Source: Ignisphaera sp.
GTDB taxonomy: Archaea > Thermoproteota > Thermoprotei_A > Sulfolobales > Ignisphaeraceae
Reading direction: 5' to 3'
DNA: 59,381 nt
Assembly (NCBI GenBank): GCA_020833345.1
Contig: JAJHQM010000003.1
Span: forward strand, 1 to 59,381
In this document: positions 9,215 through 18,996 of the stretch, in pieces
Position numbering within the stretch: the first letter of the stretch is position 1
How the letters are laid out: every line of letters starts with the position of its first letter
Notes under the pieces: model-generated
The model's database searches: none
What the model was told of the DNA's origin: nothing
What the model saw: the letters and a program-made list of their open reading frames with translations, nothing else
Made by a program: the position numbers and the translations under genes

Positions 9215-10461
9215 ATTACCTCACCTTTTTCATAACCTTCCACATTTCTTGGAATTGTAATAAGGGCATTTGCTTCAAGTAAAGACTTTAAGACTCCTGA
9301 ACCGTGAAGTAATATGGGCTCAACGCACAATTCATTATTACACTTAAATAGTTTAGCCCTAACATAGGTATCGTACCCCACTGCACCGTAAATTCTCTTA
9401 CTAAGCTTTACAGGAATCTCTATAAAGAGCTCCCCCCTGATTTTTAAAAGCATGCAGAGAGCCTTCAGAACAATCTCGTGCAGCGCTATATATGCTGCTA
9501 CAGGAAATCCAGAAAGCAGAAATACAGGCTTGCCATTGGCAACAAGTATTGAGGTTGGTCTCCCAGGTCTTACGGCAAGCCCCCTAGCTATGATTTTAAC
9601 ATCTCTATTCATCTCTACAATAGCTTCAAAAGTCTTATCTGTTTCTCCAGGTCCTGTACCCCCTGTAAGCACTAAGACATCATTTTCATTTAAAGCTTTT
9701 TCAACTACAGCCTTAATCTCTTGCTTAACGTCTTTAACAAAACCATACCAATTGACATTTACAAATCTGTGCATAGAGAGGACTGAGAGTAGAAGTATTG
9801 AAGTTGAGTCTAAAACTAATCCTTGTTCATAAGCCTTAAGCCCATATGAAGGATCTACTACTTCTGAACCTGTAGAGATAAGCCCTATATTTATCTTTCT
9901 ATACACCTTAACTCGTGTCATGCCAATTGCTGAAAGGACTGCTATGTGCGGGGGCTTAATTATAGTCCCCCTGGCAATGAGGAGCTCCCCCTTTCTAATA
10001 TCTTCACCTTTCCTAGACACATTGCCGTATTTGGGCACGGGCTTTAGCACGTATATGATGTTCCCTTCTCTATCAACGTCCTCAAGCATAACCACAGCAT
10101 CAGCACCTTCAGGAATTCTCTGCCCCGTTGCCACTGGTACAGCATAGCTACATGATGAAAGCGTAGGACTGTAGCTCAGTAATTTAAGAGGTATTGGATT
10201 ATTTGGAGATGCAGAAGTTATGGTTTCACTACATACAGCATAGCCATCAACAGCACTTCTGTCAAAAGGAGGTAAATCAGTAGGTGAATATATGTCTTCA
10301 GCACATATCATTCCAATAGCGTTCTTTAATTCAATTTCCTGAATCTCTAAATTTAACTTAGAGACCTTGGCAAGTTGCTCAATGGCCAAAGCCGTAGCCA
10401 TGAAATTGTATTTTACACCTTGTTGCCTCATTGCTGACATTGCCCTCTTACCTCTAATCAC
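9196..10461 (-). CDS. moeA: Molybdopterin molybdenumtransferase MoeA (second paralogue)
   Basis: LPPFDRSAVDGYAV, ISTGSEVVDP, LTGGTGPGETD, VRPGRPTSILV, LSGFPVAAY. Confidence 0.9.
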   Translation of the reverse strand: MIRGKRAMSAMRQQGVKYNFMATALAIEQLAKVSKLNLEIQEIELKNAIGMICAEDIYSPTDLPPFDRSAVDGYAVCSETITSASPNNPIPLKLLSYSPTLSSCSYAVPVATGQRIPEGADAVVMLEDVDREGNIIYVLKPVPKYGNVSRKGEDIRKGELLIARGTIIKPPHIAVLSAIGMTRVKVYRKINIGLISTGSEVVDPSYGLKAYEQGLVLDSTSILLLSVLSMHRFVNVNWYGFVKDVKQEIKAVVEKALNENDVLVLTGGTGPGETDKTFEAIVEMNRDVKIIARGLAVRPGRPTSILVANGKPVFLLSGFPVAAYIALHEIVLKALCMLLKIRGELFIEIPVKLSKRIYGAVGYDTYVRAKLFKCNNELCVEPILLHGSGVLKSLLEANALITIPRNVEGYEKGEVIWIKLL

Positions 10462-10524
10462 ATCTTAAAGGCATTTAATACACATAGCTACTAACATATA
10501 TTAAGTTAAAGTTCCTAAAGAATG

Positions 10525-10586
10525 TTTTAATCGATGATGATGTAGCTGAGCGCTGAATGATGATGTGCCCGGTGTTACTGAGAATT
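10525..10586 (+). ncRNA. C/D-box sRNA (candidate)
   Basis: ATGATGA(10534-10540)-TGTAGCTGAGCG-CTGA(10553-10556)-ATGATGA(10557-10563)-TGTGCCCGGTGTTA-CTGA(10578-10581); all four boxes perfect; overlaps 3' end of nth. Confidence 0.65.
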
Positions 10587-11285
10587 TATCTTTGCACCGT
10601 ATTGACATAGATCAATGAGCACACACTGCTTACATAAAGGCTTTCGAGCCTTACATACCCTACGTCCATGCTCAATTAGAAGTACGTGAAGTTCTTTAAG
10701 TAGTGTGACATCATTATTAAGAATTGACATTATGGTAGTGCTTATATAGTTGTAACTACTAGATTTGGGAACAACTCCTAATCTTAGTAAAACCCTTCTG
10801 ATATGAGTATCTATTGGAAATGCAGGTTTACCTAATTTCATTAAGATATATACGTCAACAGTCTTTGGACCAATTCCGTACACTTCCATAAGCAGCTTCC
10901 TAATTTCCTCAGACTTTAACACCCTCAGCCTTTCTATTAATTCGCTGTTCTCTTTAAACCACTTCGCAAGAGCTATCAGTGCTCTAACTCTTCTTCTAGC
11001 TAATCCACTACACTTAATCGCATTTTCTAACTTTTCTAATGGCGTATTCAATATGGATTCCGGACTTAAAGAATTGCCAAGTTCTTTTTTCAAAGCATTA
11101 AATGCTCTTAATGCATTTCTATCACTCGTATTTTGACTCAATACCACACCCACAAGAAATTCAAAGTCACTTACATTCAATTTTAATAGGTTAAGTGCCA
11201 CGTAATCCTCCAGCTTAGGTCTGTAAACACTCTCTAACCTCTTCAATACCTCAATAACAATGTTTTCATTAGATGACACGACCAT
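10575..11285 (-). CDS. nth: Endonuclease III (HhH-GPD, 4Fe-4S)
   Basis: LVGVVLSQNTSDRNA, VYGIGPKTVDVYI, FPIDTHIRRVLLRLG, C-x6-C-x2-C-x5-C. Confidence 0.92.
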   Translation of the reverse strand: MVVSSNENIVIEVLKRLESVYRPKLEDYVALNLLKLNVSDFEFLVGVVLSQNTSDRNALRAFNALKKELGNSLSPESILNTPLEKLENAIKCSGLARRRVRALIALAKWFKENSELIERLRVLKSEEIRKLLMEVYGIGPKTVDVYILMKLGKPAFPIDTHIRRVLLRLGVVPKSSSYNYISTTIMSILNNDVTLLKELHVLLIEHGRRVCKARKPLCKQCVLIDLCQYGAKINSQ

Positions 11286-11449
11286 CCCGCATTCAGCATT
11301 AGAATCCTTTTACTCACTTTAATTTTAAGAGTTGTGCCTTTGCACTAAAACCACATAATAAACTAAACGAGTCGTAGCATGATAAAATTTTTCTTTTTAA
11401 CCTCGGCTTCACGAATGTTTTTCTTGACAAACTTTGTAACTGATAATGG

Positions 11450-12556
11450 GTGTGGGCTACGTTTGCATTTACTGCTGAGAACGGTAGTGGCATTTCGGTG
11501 GTTATTCCTACATACAATGAATACGATAATGTAGAGCTGCTATTTAAGGAACTCGCTAAAAGCATACCTAAATATGTTGAATATGAAGTTGTTATAGTAG
11601 ATGACAATAGTCCTGATGGTACGTGGAGAAGGGCTATTGAGCTTCTCACAGAGGGTACTACGGTAGTAAGAAGAATTAATTTAAAGGGCCTGTCTACGGC
11701 TGTAATAGATGGTATTGTCTTTTCATTAAAAGAATATGTTGCTGTAATGGATGCAGATTTGCAGCATCCACCAAAATACATTGAGCTTTTTCTAAAAAAG
11801 GCTGTTGAAGAAGGGGCTGATGTTGTAATAGGTTCTCGGTATATGAAGGGTGGAGGTGTTGAGGGATGGTCGAAAGCACGCCTCCTAGCATCTAAAGCTG
11901 CTGGGTTAATTGCAAAGCTCTTTTTGCCTAGCATACGAAGGCTTTCTGATCCAATGTCAGGGTTCTTCTTAGTCAAGAAGCAACTGGTGATAAACAATAA
12001 GGAGAGATTAAATCCTCAAGGCTTTAAGGTCCTGCTTGAAATTTTAGAGCGCTGTAATCCTCAAAAAGTAATTGAAGTTCCTTACATATTCAGATCGAGA
12101 GTCTTTGGAAAGAGTAAACTAGGTTCAAAGGTAATTATTGCATACATAATTCACATTCTTAAGCTAAGTGGCTGGAGACCTTTCAAGTTTATTGCTGTAG
12201 GGATTGCTGGTACCTTTGTAAATCTCTGTACGTTACTAACCTTTAGGTATGTTATGCCATTGCTATATAGCGAGCTCTTCATATTAGGTAGTGCCATAGC
12301 TATAGAGCTTAGCATACTATTTAACTTCTTTTTACATGAGGTTTGGACCTTTAAAGATAGACGCTTTGGAAGCTTAATACACAGACTTCTACTCTTTCAC
12401 ATATCCTCAGCCATTAGTGCAACAGCTCAATACATTTCTGCGGTATCTATAAAATATGGCTTATCATGGAGCCCCTTACTAGCCCAATTTATAGGCATAC
12501 TGATTGGTTTTCCTGTCAATTACATATTTAGTGAGTTAGGTATTTGGAGAAAATAA
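11450..12556 (+). CDS. Dolichyl-phosphate mannose synthase-like GT2 fused to GtrA-like membrane domain
   Basis: [39 protein letters not shown], then GtrA-like TM region [27 protein letters not shown]. Confidence 0.88.
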   Translation: MWATFAFTAENGSGISVVIPTYNEYDNVELLFKELAKSIPKYVEYEVVIVDDNSPDGTWRRAIELLTEGTTVVRRINLKGLSTAVIDGIVFSLKEYVAVMDADLQHPPKYIELFLKKAVEEGADVVIGSRYMKGGGVEGWSKARLLASKAAGLIAKLFLPSIRRLSDPMSGFFLVKKQLVINNKERLNPQGFKVLLEILERCNPQKVIEVPYIFRSRVFGKSKLGSKVIIAYIIHILKLSGWRPFKFIAVGIAGTFVNLCTLLTFRYVMPLLYSELFILGSAIAIELSILFNFFLHEVWTFKDRRFGSLIHRLLLFHISSAISATAQYISAVSIKYGLSWSPLLAQFIGILIGFPVNYIFSELGIWRK

Positions 12557-12581
12557 TAAACACAGCTTTTTAACTGAATTG

Positions 12582-13295
12582 CTATGTCTTCATCCCTCCA
12601 CAGAACTCCGGATATCTTTGTCTAAGCATATTTTCACACTCCTCTAAATCCTTGATGGTGTCTATAGATTTCCACATAGCATCCTTAAATATATACCCCT
12701 TTAACTTGCCTTCCTTAGCTAATTGCGGAAATGCTGTAACCTCTATATCTCCTTTCTCAGGTAGGTAATTAAAGATCTGCGGCTTCATTACATAAATCCC
12801 AGCATTAATTGTGTATTCCAGTATAGGCTTTTCTAAAAACTCCTTGACGTAGCCCTCAACAAGTTTTACAATACCGTAAGGGCTTCTCATGTAAACTAAA
12901 GCTATGCTTGCAATAGCATCACTATTCTTAAGCGTTTCTAAGAGTAGAAGGGGATTTAGATCTGTAATCACATCACCATTTATAACTAAAAACCACTCTT
13001 CATTTCTCAAAACACCTTCTGCATTCTTTATAGCCCCTCCAGTACCAAGAGGTTCATCTTCCACAACATAAGCCACATTTATACCGTACTTCTTTCCACT
13101 ACCAACCTCCTCTAAAACCTTCTCCTTTGCATGCCCCAAGAGTAGCACAAAGTCTTTAAATCCATACTTACTAAGCCAATAAATATGCCACTCTAGAATG
13201 GGTTTTTTACACACCTCAACGAGGATTTTAGGCCTATCCTCTGTTAAAGGTCTCAGCCTTTTCCCAAGACCCCCTGCTAAAATTACAGCTTTCAT
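12582..13295 (-). CDS. Sugar-phosphate nucleotidyltransferase
   Basis: MKAVILAGGLGKRLRPLTEDRPKILVEVCKKPILEW, LGTGGAIKNA. Confidence 0.9.
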   Translation of the reverse strand: MKAVILAGGLGKRLRPLTEDRPKILVEVCKKPILEWHIYWLSKYGFKDFVLLLGHAKEKVLEEVGSGKKYGINVAYVVEDEPLGTGGAIKNAEGVLRNEEWFLVINGDVITDLNPLLLLETLKNSDAIASIALVYMRSPYGIVKLVEGYVKEFLEKPILEYTINAGIYVMKPQIFNYLPEKGDIEVTAFPQLAKEGKLKGYIFKDAMWKSIDTIKDLEECENMLRQRYPEFCGGMKT

Positions 13296-13415
13296 AAGGA
13301 TCCCTTACTAGCAACTAAAGATAGTTTTATAAGGACAGCAATTTAAAGTTATCTTTGATGTGCTTACGCTGGGTTGGCTGACTAGGTGATGATTTCACGG
13401 ACCATGTGAAGTGCC

Positions 13416-13733
13416 TTGCTCTTGAGTAACGAGAAGAAACGTGTTATAGTAAAATGTGCTATATGCAATAGAGAGATAGTAAATGAAGAAAGATACGTTA
13501 AGTGCTCAATCTGCGGTGCCTTAATGCATGAGGATTGTATTGATAGAGAGGTTTTAGAGGATTCTGAAGGTAACATCTTGTGTCCTTACGATGCCGTGTT
13601 AGCAGCGCTTGACTGGTTTGATACAATAATAAATACGTATCACGCATCTCTAAAAGTAGATAGTGAGAAGCACAGTGACATTATAGAAAGGCTTAAAAAC
13701 TACATAAAACTACTTGAAGAAGAGGCAACGTAA
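13416..13733 (+). CDS. Small RING/PHD-like zinc-binding protein
   Basis: CAICNREIVNEERYVKCSICGALMHEDCIDREVLEDSEGNILCPYD; TTG start. Confidence 0.6.
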   Translation: MLLSNEKKRVIVKCAICNREIVNEERYVKCSICGALMHEDCIDREVLEDSEGNILCPYDAVLAALDWFDTIINTYHASLKVDSEKHSDIIERLKNYIKLLEEEAT

Positions 13734-13747
13734 TACCTTACTCAGTA

Positions 13748-14428
13748 CTACACCTCCTTTAAAACCCCATCATAAAGAGCAAATTTTCTATTTGCAAATT
13801 CTAAAATCCTAGCATCGTGAGACACCATAACAACAGTTGTCTTAAAGTCTCTATTTATTTTTATAAACAACTCTAAGACTTTTTTAGCGTTTTCCCAATC
13901 CAAATTTGCTGTAGGCTCATCTGCTAATAAAAGCGATGGTGTGACAACTAGAGCACGTGCAATAGCCACTCTTTGCTTCTCGCCTCCGCTCAGATACCTC
14001 ACCTTTGTATGCATTTTCTCTGCTATTCCCATGTACTTGAGCGTTTCAAGAATTGTTACTCTTCTCTCTTCCTCTGAGAACCCTGCAACTAGTAATGGAA
14101 GCTCAACATTTTCATATACTGTAAAGTCTTCTATGAGTCCATAATCTTGAGGAATGTAGCTTACTATGCTTGCTCTTATTGTAGCTAGAGCATCGTCATC
14201 TAGCAGTGTTAGGTTATATCCTTCCACTATAATCTCTCCTAAATCAGGTCTCTCAAGCCCTGCCAAAATTTTTAAGAATGTTGTTTTGCCTGCACCACTA
14301 GGACCATAAATACATGCTATATCAGCTCTATACAGTGTCGCATTTATTCCTCTCAAAATAGCTATTCTATGACCCATATAGTTGTAGTATTTCCATAGAT
14401 TTTTAACTATAACTACAACGTCTTTCAA
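13748..14428 (-). CDS. ABC transporter ATP-binding protein (LolD/MacB type)
   Basis: GPSGAGKTTFLKILAG, YLSGGEKQRVAIARALVVTPSLLLADEPT. Confidence 0.95.
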   Translation of the reverse strand: MKDVVVIVKNLWKYYNYMGHRIAILRGINATLYRADIACIYGPSGAGKTTFLKILAGLERPDLGEIIVEGYNLTLLDDDALATIRASIVSYIPQDYGLIEDFTVYENVELPLLVAGFSEEERRVTILETLKYMGIAEKMHTKVRYLSGGEKQRVAIARALVVTPSLLLADEPTANLDWENAKKVLELFIKINRDFKTTVVMVSHDARILEFANRKFALYDGVLKEV

Positions 14429-14431
14429 TCT

Positions 14432-14824
14432 TCATACCCTTCGGAATGTGAAGTAGTATACCAATGCTATAAATGTATTTGATAATGTGAGAAATGCTAC
14501 AACAATACTGGGGTAGGCTACAAGAAACGCTATTGCAATCACCAATACTCGAGTATTGGCAAATATGTAGAATGATGCTACTATTTCCTTTCTTTTTAAA
14601 CCAACAATGCTATAGGCATTAATCAGCTGAGCTATGCTTAGCCTATCTGATAATAACGATGCATATAACATCATTATGCTTAAAAGCAGGGAAATAAATA
14701 GCGCTATTTCACTAAAGCAAATGGTTATATAGAGAGTTAGAGAGAGTGTGTATAGCAAAACATAGCCAAAGCCATTGCATGTAACTGAGTACTTAGCTGT
14801 TTTCATTAAAATCTTGTAATGCAT
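14432..14824 (-). CDS. FtsX-like permease fragment/subunit (membrane protein)
   Basis: Hydrophobic; QLINAYSIVGLKRKEIVASFYIFANTRVLVIAIAFLV resembles the second FtsX half; abuts 538-aa permease. Confidence 0.5.
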   Translation of the reverse strand: MHYKILMKTAKYSVTCNGFGYVLLYTLSLTLYITICFSEIALFISLLLSIMMLYASLLSDRLSIAQLINAYSIVGLKRKEIVASFYIFANTRVLVIAIAFLVAYPSIVVAFLTLSNTFIALVYYFTFRRV

Positions 14825-16422
14825 TGCATCAGAGCCCCCTGAACCTTTGAAAGTGCTAGGGAGGCTATTTTACTCTGTTCATATTTACTCAATTCTTCAA
14901 TACTCCACACATCTACATTTATAGTATAGCTCCAAACATCTTTACCTTTTTCTTCATAGACCTCTACAGTAACTATTGTGGCAAAACTCTTTCTGTAAAT
15001 AAGCTCTATTCTAATCTCATTGTAGCCTTCGGAACCTCTTAATACCTCCACCTCACTCAACATAAAGATGTCATCTAAAGCAAACAGCTTTTGTACAATT
15101 TGCTTAAAATACTCACTATCTATCTGCTCAGGGATATTGATGCTTAGGAAGGGCTTTGATAATACTCTATAACCTCTCAACTTCAGCTTTCTCGATACCT
15201 TATATGTTAATAAAAAGTTTGTTGCAGTTGCTGACAAAATGTATGAAAGTATTGAAATACCTGCCATAGCACCTAACGAAATTAATATTATTAGGAGAGG
15301 CGTAATTAAAATTGCAAATATTGAAGTTATAGCTATACTTACGGATGCTATAATTGTATCGTAGGTAACTCCCATCAAGGACAATTTTTCTGAAATTCTT
15401 ATAACCTTCTCAGCCAAGCCTCCAGAAATTGAAATTGAGAATATTAATGAAATCAATATTGAGGAAGTTATTCCTAATATTGTTTTTGTGGAAGGCACTA
15501 AGCTACGACTATATATATCAATTGAATTATTACGTCGCAAAGCCACGATTTCAAAATATCTTAACCCTGTCTTCACAATACTGTCTTTTATACCATCTGG
15601 TATCTGCGAGGTAATGATGAAAAACGTTTTGACATTGCATTCATTTTTACAAATAATTTCATAGAAATCCTTGCTGTAGGGTATCACAGTTATTGTTGAT
15701 GGCGAGGCTGTAATTGTACTACCCCCCATGACACCTATAGTATGCGTAAGAGGAATTCCAGGTAGTAATTGGATAGATAGGTACTCAGAAATGTTTACCT
15801 TAATTACTGAGAGCTTTGTGCCATCAACATTAATGGTTCCCTCAATATCTCTATTGCTTATATCAATTAACACATTATCTTTAGTAAGGTTCTTCACATA
15901 TTTGCATAGTTGAATCAGTATGTTATTGCTTCTTTCAATACTATGAACATTGCATTCGATAAGTAATGGAAGTAAATAACTTGCACCTCTACTACTCTTA
16001 ATGGGTATTTCACGAAAAACTTGAAGTATTCTAATGCAGTCAAGAGGTATTGTCGCATTTATTAAAAGCTCTTCAACTTGATTCACATAACTATTTGAAA
16101 CCAGTAATATAGAGTATGAGTAAGGTATGTTTATAGCATCAATAGTTGTATAGGAGTATGTGTATGTTGCTACGTAGCCTACTGTAAATGCTATTAGAAG
16201 TACTGCTATGGTCACTAATATTGTCTCAATACTTATAGCTACTTTAAAGAACATTAACTTGATGATCTTAAAAACAGGTGAGACTAGCGTTGGTATAGCT
16301 ATTGATTCCTCTTCTATGAACCCCTTTACTCTCTTCAATAATAAAATCACTACAATAGTAAGTAAAATTACTATCATCATTACTATATGCTCCATTGGTA
16401 TTGACATAGCATTGAAATTCAT
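14806..16422 (-). CDS. FtsX-like ABC permease with C-terminal soluble domain
   Basis: TM segments; ISEKLSLMGVTYDTIIASVSIAITSIFAILITPLLI; operon with ATPase. Confidence 0.6.
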   Translation of the reverse strand: MNFNAMSIPMEHIVMMIVILLTIVVILLLKRVKGFIEEESIAIPTLVSPVFKIIKLMFFKVAISIETILVTIAVLLIAFTVGYVATYTYSYTTIDAINIPYSYSILLVSNSYVNQVEELLINATIPLDCIRILQVFREIPIKSSRGASYLLPLLIECNVHSIERSNNILIQLCKYVKNLTKDNVLIDISNRDIEGTINVDGTKLSVIKVNISEYLSIQLLPGIPLTHTIGVMGGSTITASPSTITVIPYSKDFYEIICKNECNVKTFFIITSQIPDGIKDSIVKTGLRYFEIVALRRNNSIDIYSRSLVPSTKTILGITSSILISLIFSISISGGLAEKVIRISEKLSLMGVTYDTIIASVSIAITSIFAILITPLLIILISLGAMAGISILSYILSATATNFLLTYKVSRKLKLRGYRVLSKPFLSINIPEQIDSEYFKQIVQKLFALDDIFMLSEVEVLRGSEGYNEIRIELIYRKSFATIVTVEVYEEKGKDVWSYTINVDVWSIEELSKYEQSKIASLALSKVQGALMQCITRF

Positions 16423-18179
16423 ATAGCCAATCCCAAGGCGTTAAGCACGGTATTTAATATAATTGCACATGAAGCCCCAAGCAAGAAAAACGTAGTACTG
16501 ATAATGAGTTTCTCGTGTAGCACGGTCCCAAACTTTACAGCTAAGCTCTTTATAATGTATGCCAGCAGTGCTTGAAATCCTATGTCAGGAGTAAGTGTTA
16601 TGCCAACTAGTAATGGAAATGGTGAAAAACCTAATACGTGTGCTAGTAATGCCACTGGTAATGCAAAAGTAAGTGAAAAGATTGACACATATAAAGAAGC
16701 CATAGTAAGTTTTCCGCTGTATATAGCTGACATCCAAATTACTATTGGTATCCACCTTGTTAAAGGCATTTGAGGCGAGTCAATACCATAGATAAAAAGC
16801 AGTATGTTTCCATAGAGATACGTAATAATGCTCCCTACAATAACTCCAATACTAAAGTACTTAACTACGGCAATGCTATTGCCCTTATTAAACCTAGCAT
16901 AACGAAGCAAGTTCATAGCAGAAGCAGCTATAGTTTGAGGCATCGGAATTCCTGTATAGGGATCTAGAATAGCATATGTTAAAGTACTGCGTGTTCCTGT
17001 CACATACATTACTAAAGTTATTAATGGATACAAAGCCTGCGAGCCTATACCGGTTTCTCCAACAGTCCTAATGTTACCTATTATCAATATGAAGTGAAGG
17101 AACAAAACTAAAATTAGCATAGCAATGAAAACAACATTAATGCCATTTAAGCTTGCGAATACCAATGCAACAGCCCCAAGAAATGCTAAATACAGTATCC
17201 CTATGAATAGCATTAATCTCTCAAGGGTAAATTTCATAGTAACCTTTACACTTACTAAGAGTTGCCTAAGATATTTGATAATGTATAGTAGTAAAAATGT
17301 TGCTATAAAGCCAATGTTATAACTAAGTAAAATTGGAGATACGCTAAAGAGCATGCTATCGTAGCTTTGAGCAGGTATTATAGGAATTTTAAATAGAGCT
17401 ATGGCTGCAGGTATGAGTGCTAGGTACATTAATAGGGATCCTATAAACAACATTCTTAAAATGCCAAGGGGTAGAAGTAGAAAAAGTGCAAATACAAGCG
17501 GTATAAAGGTTAGTGCAAGTGATGCTCCAGGAATAAACATTGAAAGTGCAGGTGTTAGATCTATTGACATTTGATTCATAAAATAAAGTATTTGTAATAC
17601 AAATCCAATTATAAAGAATACCACAAAGAGTTTTTTATCTATAAAAATACCTTTAAACACCTGTGTAACTATAGCACTTACCGTACCCATGGGGTATCTG
17701 AGCCTCTCCTTGTAAAAGAAGTGATTTCTTAGTGCAAATGCTATGAAGAGGCCCCCTAGAGATACTAGGGCCAAGGTGATGTATGTTGGCATTGCATCTA
17801 TGTCTATGAAGAAAAGCCTGTTAATGCCGAAAAGCTGAGGTGGTACAGATATGTTAAATCCAAAGAGATGAAGCTTATTAGAAATGTGACTTAGAAAGCC
17901 GTATGTTACATACATCCCGCTTGTTAAAGTTGTTGTTATATCAATTCCCATAGCTATAGCTGTTGCGTATAAAATGTCTTGATCTTTATAATGAAGCTTC
18001 AGAAGCTTGCATATTAGCAAAATTAGTAACGGTATGTATATCAAAGAAATTTCAGAAGTTGTATAACCTGAGACTGCATAAGAATAGCTATTCATGAAGC
18101 TTACAAATAAGCCTACGAATGCTCCCATCAGAATGCTATGAAAACTCTTCATAGTGTTACCAGTATTCATTAACTGCAC
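16419..18179 (-). CDS. Polytopic membrane protein, possibly oligopeptide transporter (OPT) superfamily
   Basis: Many TM helices; RLRYPMGTVSAIVTQVFKG resembles OPT motif. Confidence 0.5.
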   Translation of the reverse strand: MQLMNTGNTMKSFHSILMGAFVGLFVSFMNSYSYAVSGYTTSEISLIYIPLLILLICKLLKLHYKDQDILYATAIAMGIDITTTLTSGMYVTYGFLSHISNKLHLFGFNISVPPQLFGINRLFFIDIDAMPTYITLALVSLGGLFIAFALRNHFFYKERLRYPMGTVSAIVTQVFKGIFIDKKLFVVFFIIGFVLQILYFMNQMSIDLTPALSMFIPGASLALTFIPLVFALFLLLPLGILRMLFIGSLLMYLALIPAAIALFKIPIIPAQSYDSMLFSVSPILLSYNIGFIATFLLLYIIKYLRQLLVSVKVTMKFTLERLMLFIGILYLAFLGAVALVFASLNGINVVFIAMLILVLFLHFILIIGNIRTVGETGIGSQALYPLITLVMYVTGTRSTLTYAILDPYTGIPMPQTIAASAMNLLRYARFNKGNSIAVVKYFSIGVIVGSIITYLYGNILLFIYGIDSPQMPLTRWIPIVIWMSAIYSGKLTMASLYVSIFSLTFALPVALLAHVLGFSPFPLLVGITLTPDIGFQALLAYIIKSLAVKFGTVLHEKLIISTTFFLLGASCAIILNTVLNALGLAI

Positions 18180-18231
18180 TTTAGCATAAAGAGAGTAGGT
18201 AACATTTTAAGGTTCCTAACTTTATAAATCT

Positions 18232-18687
18232 TTGCAGTTTAATGCTAGACTGAATTGCGATGGGTGTAATGCATTGGAGCACATTAATCGAGATATCATA
18301 ATAAAGAAAGCCAGTGAATTAATGAGAAGTGGAGCTACAATGCTCGCAGAATCTTGCCCACTTTGTGGCTCGCCTTTATTTAAGCTCGTTAGTGGAGAAG
18401 TTGTCTGCCCAGTTCACGGTCGTGTAATGCTTGTAAAGTCTGAGGAAGAGTTATCTGAGGCTAATGTTGCATCAGTACTAATTGAATTAGAGAAATCCAT
18501 AGCTAGTAAATTAGGTGATTATATCAGTAAAATAAGGAGTGGTAAGGAAGTAGAATTTGAGGATCTTAGGGGCATCATCTCATGGTTAGACGCTCTTGAA
18601 AGGGTTGAGAGAATAAAAACAATTTTAAGTAGAGAAAAAATGCAGGAAAAGCGAAAAACAAAGCCTTCTAGAAAAACTGCAGACTAG
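18232..18687 (+). CDS. Sjogren syndrome/scleroderma autoantigen 1 (p27)-like zinc protein
   Basis: SELMRSGATMLAESCPLCGSPLFKLVSGEVVCPVHGR; start may be downstream (TTG near 18274) because a TATA-like TTTATAAA lies at about 18221. Confidence 0.75.
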   Translation: MQFNARLNCDGCNALEHINRDIIIKKASELMRSGATMLAESCPLCGSPLFKLVSGEVVCPVHGRVMLVKSEEELSEANVASVLIELEKSIASKLGDYISKIRSGKEVEFEDLRGIISWLDALERVERIKTILSREKMQEKRKTKPSRKTAD

Positions 18688-18996
18688 TTTTAAGTATTTA
18701 ATAAATACTTTATGCTCATCTTTAAGCTTATGATTTCTTCGCAAGTACCCTTTCCTTATTGCTTAAGCATAACTCTCAAGTACTTATTAATGCTTTACAG
18801 CATGGTACTACATTAGAGAAGACTCTCGTTCGCTATATGTTAACTCCTTGATGAAAAATTTGCAAGTTTTAAAATTTCTTTACTTTAAGGGTTACGATTT
18901 GTCTCTCAACGGTGGTCTTAAAGAGGTTATGCATACTTATAATATTGTAAACTTTTCTAATTGCTAGTACCTGACAGCAATAACAGTGTTTAGTCT

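Noticed and set aside
13355-13416. C/D-box-like elements (CTGA then GTGATGA) upstream of the RING-like gene
   Set aside because: No downstream D box; the GTGATGA is followed by a short TTCAC..GTGAA hairpin, so only half of the sRNA architecture is present.
18688-18996. AAGTATTTAATAAATACTT inverted repeat after the autoantigen-like gene
   Set aside because: AT-rich and short; likely chance or termination-related, no further support.
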